The notes beneath the pieces were generated by a model. It was given only the letters and a program-made list of their open reading frames with translations, was not told the origin of the DNA and did not search any database. From Apostichopus californicus (Eukaryota; Echinodermata; Holothuroidea; Aspidochirotida; Stichopodidae): a DNA stretch of 25,676 nt. Made by a program: the position numbers and the translations under genes. The DNA lies in assembly GCA_020650975.1 (NCBI GenBank), contig JAIPMN010015184.1:1-25676 (forward strand), written 5' to 3'. Below are positions 18,631 to 25,676 of the stretch, one piece after another (the stretch's first letter is position 1; each line of letters begins with the position of its first letter).

Positions 18631-21600
18631 TTGGGGGATCACATGCTAGACTGGCTTGGCCGGGCTGGGGAGCCTTAAAATCCCTTAGGAGAGGAAAAAC
18701 TCTGATTCCAAACCCGGGCAGGCAGAGCTCGTTAGCGCTGGCACGCAGATGTCTAGGGGAAAGTACCCTAAGAGAAACCCGGTCCTCCAGAGTGGGGGTT
18801 GGGCAGTCGGCTGATAACCGCCTCCTGGAAAAAAAACATTTATCACGGAAATCAATGATGCTCAGGGTCCTAATGAAGGACCGCAAACCCTTTTTGGATT
18901 AACTGCAGTGGCAGACAGCTTCACAACTGGAAGCAGGATGACGCCGTTGGGCCAAAGCCTTCGGGAAGCCCAACGCCCGATAGGAACTGCAGTGGTGACG
19001 CCAAAGCACAGCCCATTCTTAGGCACGTGGAACGTGAGGACGATGTATGCGACATGAGTTGCATCCATTGTGGCAAGAGAAAGAGAGAGGTACAACATTG
19101 ACATTCTAGGCCTCAGTGAGGTCAGATTGACAGGTGCAGGGAAAGTGAGACTTGCTTCAGGTGATACTCTTATGTATGTGGGCAACGACATCACTCATGT
19201 ACAAGGTGTTGGTATCATGTTGAGTGAGAGAATTGCAAAAACTCTCATTGAATGGACACCAGTCAGTAGTAGACTAATTACAGCAAGGTTTTATGGCAAA
19301 CACAAGAAGGTCACAATCATACAAGTATATGCTCCGACAGAAGCTGCAGTAGAGGAGGGAAAAGACACGTGTTATGGGCAGCTGCAAGAGATTGTAGACA
19401 GATGCAGCAGACATGACATGGTGTTTATCATAGGTTTCTTCAACGCAAAGGTGGGATGCGACAATGAAGGACTGGACGACATTATGGGCAAGGAAGGTAT
19501 TGGTGTTAGAGACGACAATGGAGAGAGACTATGTGAGTTCTGCCAAGTGAATGGATATGTTATCACAGGTACGATCTTCAAACACAGAACTATCCATAAG
19601 GAAACTTGGGTCTCGCCAAATGGAAGAGCGAAGAACCAAATTGACCATGTGTTAGTGAACAAGAGTATGAGGACCTCAGTACTAGACGCAAGAAAACAAA
19701 GAGGTGCAGACGCAATAAGCGACCACTACCTTGTCAGATGCAAAATAAGATTGAAACTGTGTAAATATTTGAATAGATCAAAGGTAAAGCCTAAGTTAGA
19801 TATTGAAAAGCTTAAAGACAGGCATATGAGAGAGCAATACAATATAGAGATCAAGAACAGATATGAAGCCCTGGATGTCGAAACACTAGAGGAATGGTGC
19901 AAAGGGCTGGAGAAAGTATATGTAGAAGCAGCTGAGATGACAATAGGATACACCAAGAGAGTAAGTAAACCTTGGGTCTCAACAAAGACATGGGTTAAGG
20001 CTGCAGATGAAAGGAGGGAAATTAATATGAAGATTAATAGCACAAAATCAGAGAGGATCAAAGAGAGATGGAGAGTGAATCACAGAATAAAAGACAGAGA
20101 AGTAAAGAGAAGGGCTAGAAGTGACAAGAGAAAGTGGATAGACAAAATCGCACAAGATGTCCAGAGAGCGCAGCAGAGAATGGAAGGCTTAAAGAGGTTT
20201 AGGCTTTAACACGGAAATTGACAGGTAAATAGAAGAGCACTGCTGCTGCTGTTAAGGACATAGATGGTAATATTATTTAAGACAAGCAGGCTAGAAAGAT
20301 AGATGGAAGGATCATTTCAGCTCTGTGTTAAACAGAGGTGATCCATTGAACTGGGTTCATGAAACTGATGAGCGTATTGAAGCAGAGGTCGAAATCGATA
20401 TAGGTGTTATTACAAGGCTGGAAGTACATGATGCATTGATTAAGACTAGCAATGGCAAATCCCCAGGTTTAGATCAAGTAACAGCTGAAATGTTAAAAGC
20501 TGATGTAAATGCTACAGTGGAAAGACTAACAGACCTCTTTAATATAATATGGACACAGGAGACAACCCCAAAAGATGGCACAAGGGGTTAATTGTTAAAA
20601 TCCCCAAAAAGGGGGACCTCACAGATTGCAGCAACTGGAGAGGCGTGACATTGCTGCCAGTTATGAGCAAGATCTTCGGAAGAGTGCTCATCAACATATT
20701 AAAGGATGGAGTGGACAAGGTATGAGGCAAGAACAAGCTGGTTTTTGCCCAAACAGGAGTACAACAGAGCAGATATTTACACTGCGTAACATCCTGGAGC
20801 AGTCAAATGAATGGAACTCACCTCTGTATGTGCATTTTATTGATTTTGAGTAAGCTTTCGACTCTCTACACCGCAACAGCTTATGGAATATAATGAAAGA
20901 GTACCAGATACCAGACAAGATAATTAGAATTGCGAAGGCTTTATATGACAACGTTTAATGCGCAGTTGTCGATGAAGGTGAAACAACTGAGTGGTTCCAA
21001 GTAACATCTGGGGTGAAACAAGGATGTGTCATGAGTGGGTTCCTGTTTTTGTTAGCAATAGATTGGATGATGAAGAGAGTAATTGCAGGAGAAAGAAGAG
21101 GCATCAGATGGAGATTTACCACGCAGCTTGAGGATCTGGATTTTGCGGACGATATTGCCTTGTTATCAGCAAGGCATGACCACATCCAGAAAAAAGACAG
21201 AGAAAGTAGAAGAGATGGCAGGAAGAATCGGTTTGAATATGAATGTGAAGAAATGTAAGCACATGAGAATGAATAAGAGAGTAGATGCGCCACTGAAAAT
21301 CAACAACATAGAAGTGGAAGACGTAGAGGAGTTCGTATATCTGGGGCCAAAGTCAGCAAAGATGGAGGAGGTACAGAAGACATCAAAAACAGATAAGGAA
21401 AGGCACGTGGTGCATTTAGAAACCTAGAAAGAATACGGACAAATGGTGCAGTAGGCAGAAAGACAAAACTAGAACTATTCAAAACGCTAGTAAGTTCAGT
21501 GCTGTTATATGGAAGCGAAGCATGGAAAGTGACAAAGAGAGAGGTACAAAAGTTGGATGCTTTTCAGTTCAAGTGCATACGAAGAATACTGAAAATACCT

Positions 21601-21939
21601 TGGACAGAACTAGTTAGCAATGACAGAATTATGCAGCAAACAGGCATAAACAGAATAAGTGTAGAGATACGGAGAAGCAGATGGAATTGGATTGGTCATA
21701 TTATGAGGAAGGAGACAGGAAATCATGCAAGAGTAGCAATGGAATGGGCACCAGAAGGAAGGATGGAGGTTGGCAGACCCAAGACGACTTGGAGAAGGAC
21801 AGTAACTAAAGAGAGAGACAAGAATGGCTGGAGAAGCTGGTCCGATGTGACAAGAGCTGCAGAAGATCGTCAGGGGTGGAAGTAGAGCATCTTGACCTTA
21901 TGTAACAGACGTTACGGAGAAGATTAAGATTAAGATAAG
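18631..21939 (+). mobile_element. RTE-clade non-LTR retrotransposon, full length, inactive
   Basis: The 3309-bp element lies between perfect 12-bp target-site duplications. The 5' region (18631-18937) is untranslated and GC-rich. An APE-type endonuclease is followed by a reverse transcriptase in one former ORF, and the tail consists of GATTAA-type repeats (about 21920-21939), as usual for RTE elements. The size is that of a complete RTE. The endonuclease resembles the BovB-derived CFDP2 type. Insertion into copy A of the duplication is proven by the empty site in copy B. Several frameshifts and stops make it dead. Confidence 0.93.
18938..21885 (+). pseudogene. RTE endonuclease-reverse transcriptase, broken
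   Basis: This polyprotein would nick target DNA and reverse-transcribe the element RNA at the nick. The endonuclease part has GTWNVRTM, LGLSEVR, VYAPTE, QIDHVLVN and ISDHY. The usual GDFNA is GFFNA (codon 19436-19438), losing a catalytic-motif Asp. The RT part shows SNGKSPGLDQVTAEML, QAGFCPNRST, SGVKQGC and the FADD active site at 21142-21153. The C-terminus reads RRSRWNWIGHIMRKE and GRPKTTWRR. Breaks: TGA at 19055, a shift before 20200, stops and a shift at 20200-20300, shifts near 20574, 20715, 21192 and 21350, and stops at 20851, 20956 and about 21391. The longest intact piece is 19070-20209. Confidence 0.93.
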
Positions 21940-21951
21940 ACTCTTTTATTA
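21940..21951 (+). repeat. 3' target-site duplication of the RTE element
   Basis: ACTCTTTTATTA directly follows the GATTAA-type tail of the LINE and resumes the copy A sequence AATGTCTGATATGTC. Confidence 0.93.
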
Positions 21952-22463
21952 AATGTCTGATATGTCTAAATGGTCCGCCAGTCAAGTTAAAGGTCTACCT
22001 CGGGCTCTATTGGGCAATTTTGAATAGTAATGATGTTTATGGCAAAACTCAAAATTTACTGTGACTTCTCGAAAGTATACGTTATCATCTTGGTCAAACT
22101 TAATACGAATGATTCTTGTGTCTATCGGAGTTGACACTCACATTTCTCTCGAGTTTCTCATTTTCTTCGTCATAATAATAAACTGTTGCAGTATAGAACT
22201 TACAATCATCTCAAATCTTTAGAACATCTGCAGTTTGTTACCGACATAATCTCAAAGTAGGAGACGAAAATGAATACTGTATTAGATAATGTCAGGTGAA
22301 TGTAAGCCTCGTGTTTAAAAAAAGGTTTGTTAATCTTACTCGACTGTTTTTTTATTTATTCCAATTTGACAAAATGATTATATTCCGCTAAGGATTATGA
22401 GATTGGTGTTGGGTTTGATTCAAATTCTGTTATTAGATTTTCTTCATTTACTTCAACAGATAG

Positions 22464-23074
22464 TCTTTTACGACACTTGCAAGGGCTCCATGGCGAGAGG
22501 CTACGTTCAAAATGATGACGAGAGACAGCAATTAGTCGGTGGGCATCAGGTGAATCGTATGGACAGCTTTGCACTAACCCATCATTTATAGGAGATGAGC
22601 ACTAGTGTTAAAAGTCTATAAAAGTCAAATAATGTCCATGATATCTAAGTTTCAAAACGCAGTGCGTTACCACACAGCCTCAAAGCATCTTGCCTAAAGT
22701 TCACTGAGACATTTAAACGTAGTCTCCTTTACAAATTCTCAATGTCGGAGAACATGATAGTGATAACAACCATGTGGAAAATACCCGGAACGATTACGCA
22801 TTTGCATTTCAACATAACATATTGAAAGTTTGGATAAACGTTCTGATGGCTCATTTTGCATGTACCATGTAGGCTATTTAATGTTTCCATTTCGTAACAG
22901 GAGTAGTATTGTGACCAGCGAATAAGATACAAAATATATCAGTGACCAGTAAGATCAAGCTCGTGTCATCTTGTCTAGGTCATAAGACGTATCTATACTT
23001 GACAACAGAATAAATTATAATCCATGTATACGGGAGATACAAATATATTTTGAAAATATGTCATTTTGGAAATT
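22464..23074. other. Spacer between the two duplicated units
   Basis: About 0.6 kb of AT-rich DNA not shared with the duplication. No gene or repeat is recognised. Confidence 0.5.
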
Positions 23075-23561
23075 ATTGTGTGCTCAATAATTTGTAATGT
23101 GATGCTGTGACACATGGAATGTATCGGTATTGATATAACGTAGTCCCATGTGGTCTCATTCTTCGATTGGAATACGTACAGCTATTTTAGGTTTCAAGGG
23201 GAGTTCATACTATGCCTTCGTGTGCACGTCTTTAATTGAGCTGATAATTAGTAAGAAGTAAGGAATCTAAGTTAAGTATGTCATAAGAACAACGTTTTAA
23301 GCATATAGTTCAGACGCTCATGTAAAATGTGTCTGTAGAAGCATCAGGTCACTCCGACACTATAGTCTCTACATTCTCGACTCTCAACTCATTACAGTGT
23401 GAGTCACGCTGTCATCTGTTCCTTCTAGAAAGTATCTTGTCTCTGTATTTAACAACTTGTCAGTAGGCGACATCGCCACGTAACCACAAGACTCTAAGAC
23501 AGCTGATAATGACGTTTGGAACAGCACTTCATTCTTTAAAAAAAATTCATGGACTGTTGTC

Positions 23562-23801
23562 ATGTCTGCGTTTGTTTTTGTCGTCATGTGGCCAATTAAA
23601 ATACAACATCTCACTGGACAAAGACACCATCGTGTCGGCCCGACGCTACCCGACGAACAACAAAACGTTACAGTACATTGTGTGGAATGTGTTTTCGTTG
23701 TTTTAAAACATTCTTGTAAAGGCAAATTACTACAAGAACAACGGAAGTGTACTCCGATACTGGAACTTGATGGCACGTCGTGGGTTATGGGTAATTTGTG
23801 A
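23562..23801 (+). CDS. Short open frame in duplication copy B (79 aa), unknown
   Basis: Paralogue of the 78-residue frame in copy A. It starts MSAFVFVVMWPIKIQH and ends DGTSWVMGNL. One possible N-glycosylation site (NVT) and three cysteines are visible. An AATAAA-like signal lies downstream near 24078. No family is recognised, and it may be non-coding. Confidence 0.22.
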   Translation: MSAFVFVVMWPIKIQHLTGQRHHRVGPTLPDEQQNVTVHCVECVFVVLKHSCKGKLLQEQRKCTPILELDGTSWVMGNL

Positions 23802-24343
23802 TATACTTATGAGCCACGTGTTTTGTAAATTATTTGTGTTCTGTACTCTTTTATTAAATGTCTGATATGTCTAAATGCTCCGCCAGTCAAGTTAATGGTC
23901 TACCTCGGGCTCCATTGGGCAATTTTGAATAGTAGGCCTAATGATGTTTATGGCAAAACTCAAAATTTACTGTTAATTCTCGAAACTGTACGTCAAACTT
24001 AATACGAATGATTCTTGTGTCTATCGGAGTTGACACTCACATGTCTCTCAAGTGTCTCATTTTCTTCGTCATAATAATAAACTGTTGCAGTATAGAACTT
24101 ACCGTCATCTCAAATCTTTAGAACATCTGCAGTTTGTTACCTACATGGAGTCATCTAGAATTCAGATTTAATCTTAAAGTAGGAGACGAAAATGAATACT
24201 GTATTAGATATGTCAGGTGAATGTAAGCCTCGTGTTTAAAAGAAACGTTTGTTTATCTTATTTGACTGTTTTTTATTTTTACCTCAATTTTCCGCTAAGG
24301 ATGATGAGATTGGTGTTGGGTACCCAACTCAAAATCTAATTAC

Positions 24344-24401
24344 AAAATCTAATTACATAATTTGAATCACACGTGTGATTCAAATTATGTAATTAGATTT
24401 T
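24344..24401. repeat. Perfect 58-bp palindrome (29-bp arms, no spacer)
   Basis: The left arm starts AAAATCTAATTACATAATTT and the centre is CACAC/GTGTG. Copy A has only the right-arm-like sequence (TGATTCAAATT...ATTAGATTTTC), so the left arm arose as an inverted copy. AAAATCTAATTAC occurs once more just upstream at 24331-24343. Confidence 0.95.
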
Positions 24402-24430
24402 CTTCATTTACTGAAACGGATATACTTTAG

Positions 24431-24833
24431 GACCGATATGCTGCTCTAAGGTCCACCACACGAAATAATTTATTTTTAGAGGGTGGTAATACCCAGTATC
24501 ACCAGAAAACATTTTCATATGTTGCTGCTAAGGAATGGAACGAATTATCAAAGGAGTGTAAGAATGCCAAGTCTTTAAATACTTTTAAACGTTCTATGCA
24601 GGACTTTAACTAATTTATTATGCTCTTAATTTCTTTTAATGATTGTTCCATGTTGTATTTTATGTAATGTAAATTTTTATTTTTATTTTCATTGTCGTCT
24701 TATTTTATTTATTTATTTTATATGTTTATATTTTTTCATTTCACTATTTGTTATTTTACTTCAGGGCCTCGGGGGAGATTAGCTTTACGCTAACCGAGTT
24801 TACCCTTTAATGTTAAATAAATAATAAATAAAT
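24431..24833 (+). mobile_element. 5'-truncated L2/CR1-like LINE fragment, 3' end only
   Basis: Sixty open codons (24431-24610, stop TAA at 24611) read as the C-terminal end of a non-LTR reverse transcriptase: KTFSYVAAKEWNELSKECKN and SLNTFKRSMQDFN resemble the FS..A...WN.LP...R...SL..FK ending of L2/CR1-group elements. A short T-rich 3' untranslated region follows, then GGGCCTCGGGGGAGATTAGC and a TAAATAAATAATAAATAAAT tail. Confidence 0.75.
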
Positions 24834-25676
24834 TAGCGACTCTTCCAAGCGCCCCAAGCTTGAAACGGTAATAATGCGTTCATAAAGTCTACAGGTGTGT
24901 CCATTTTTATTATAAGGTCAGCAGAGGTCAAAGTGTGAAAAGTTTGAAACTGTTATGCTAATGTACAATTTGTAAGTAACCGAGGGTATAATTCTCATAG
25001 CCTTCTTTTCATAGACGAGAACAATTCTTATATTCTGCTCGTAAACGTTCCTTGTACATATGAGATCAAGAAGGATGTTTGGAGGGTGTAACAGTTCTAT
25101 GACCACAACTGTGCAGGTCGTATCCTAAAAGTTTGGGAGGTTCCTGTATTACGGGTTAATTCAGAAATTAAAGTACATAAATAGTGCCATATTTTATATG
25201 ATATTTTGATATCATTTTTGATATTTAGTTGTAGTACAGTTATACTGTTGCGACACTTGTGTAGGCCGACCCAATAAATTAGAACATGATTTTGTGAACA
25301 CGCGTCCTGGGGAGGTTTCCCCTCCCCTTGACAAATATGTGTTTGGGTGCAAAATGCAGAATCGGGCTACGTTTCCGTCGTTGGCATCTGTGTAGTTTAA
25401 GTTTTAATGTTGTCAGTCTATGTACGACTTTGCGTGCGTCTGTTATTATTAAATGTAAGCCATTTGGAAGAAAACCTGACCTGCATGGTCTGATGAGAGG
25501 TCTGAATCCCATGTGAATGCAGTGTTATTATTAACTGATCTTGTATTTTTATATCCTTAACCTAACCAAATAGAACATGTTAGCGTGAGCACATATGAAT
25601 AATTGCGTTATTGCGAATACGTCAATGTGCTTTACAGTAAAACCTTGTGATAAAACTATACCACAGTAGGCCTGCA
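24834..25676. other. No gene recognised
   Basis: Right flank of the window. Overlapping open frames on both strands at 25279-25516 show no recognisable domain. No repeats are seen. Confidence 0.5.

Larger units (their letters stand above)
17846..22463 (+). repeat. Segmental duplication copy A, interrupted by a LINE
   Basis: Bases 17846-18630 and 21952-22463 together match 23075-24423 in the same orientation, with scattered substitutions and small indels. Shared landmarks are GTGATGCTGTGACACATGGA, GTGTCGGCCCGACGCTACCC and ACTGTTGCAGTATAGAACTT. The two halves are separated here by the RTE element at 18631-21939. Confidence 0.95.
23075..24423 (+). repeat. Segmental duplication copy B, uninterrupted
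   Basis: A direct-orientation partner of copy A. It retains a single ACTCTTTTATTA at 23845-23856, the LINE-free state. Small extra segments relative to copy A occur near 23936 (GGCCTA), near 24150, and as a palindrome at 24344-24401. Confidence 0.95.

Noticed and set aside
18146-18886. 246-codon minus-strand open frame
   Set aside because: It crosses the junction between duplication copy A and the LINE 5' region, so it did not exist before the insertion. It has no recognisable domain.
19372-21293. Several minus-strand frames under the LINE
   Set aside because: They are antisense shadows of the endonuclease-reverse transcriptase.
25279-25516. Opposite-strand open frames near the right edge
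   Set aside because: No recognisable domain or paired signals. They cannot be distinguished from chance.

Overview
This is nuclear DNA of an animal: AT-rich, with a gene split into many short exons by GT-AG introns of about 0.1 to 1.4 kb, intronic minisatellites, and non-LTR retrotransposons. The protein and exon layout resemble deuterostome TYW1, and the non-coding DNA is sprinkled with AGGCCTA/CCTAGG-type motifs. I would guess a marine invertebrate deuterostome, perhaps an echinoderm. That is an inference, not a demonstration.

Bases 31-12293, minus strand: TYW1, the tRNA 4-demethylwyosine synthase of wybutosine biosynthesis. I can place 16 exons (643 codons), running from a proposed first exon at 12293 down to the left edge. 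The final C-terminal exon(s) lie outside the window. Reading phase closes at every junction except exon 2/3, where the best-looking acceptor is out of phase. The protein has an N-terminal hydrophobic region, a flavodoxin/FMN domain (exons 3-7), an acidic linker (exon 8) and a radical-SAM domain with CX3CX2C (exons 9-16). Four introns hold repeat blocks. Two of these, in introns 6 and 14, are copies of the adjacent exon's 3' end together with its splice donor.

Bases 12294-17845: the flank upstream of TYW1. No gene is firmly identifiable. It holds a tRNA-like B-box fragment with a T tract (about 12657-12703), a triple 22-bp repeat, two exon-like blocks on the minus strand (14603-14746 and 16368-16408), a repeat with four regularly spaced inverted CCAAT boxes (15885-16110), and a decayed plus-strand coding sequence of unknown family (16540-17088).

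Bases 17846-24423: a direct segmental duplication of about 1.3 kb. Copy A (17846-22463) is split by a full-length but dead RTE-clade LINE (18631-21939) flanked by a 12-bp target-site duplication. Copy B (23075-24423) keeps the uninterrupted single-copy target, a natural empty site. Copy B also has a perfect 58-bp palindrome absent from copy A.

Bases 24431-25676: a 5'-truncated L2/CR1-like LINE 3' end with a TAAA-type tail, then unannotated DNA. Apart from TYW1, everything here looks like repeats, dead elements or unproven open frames.
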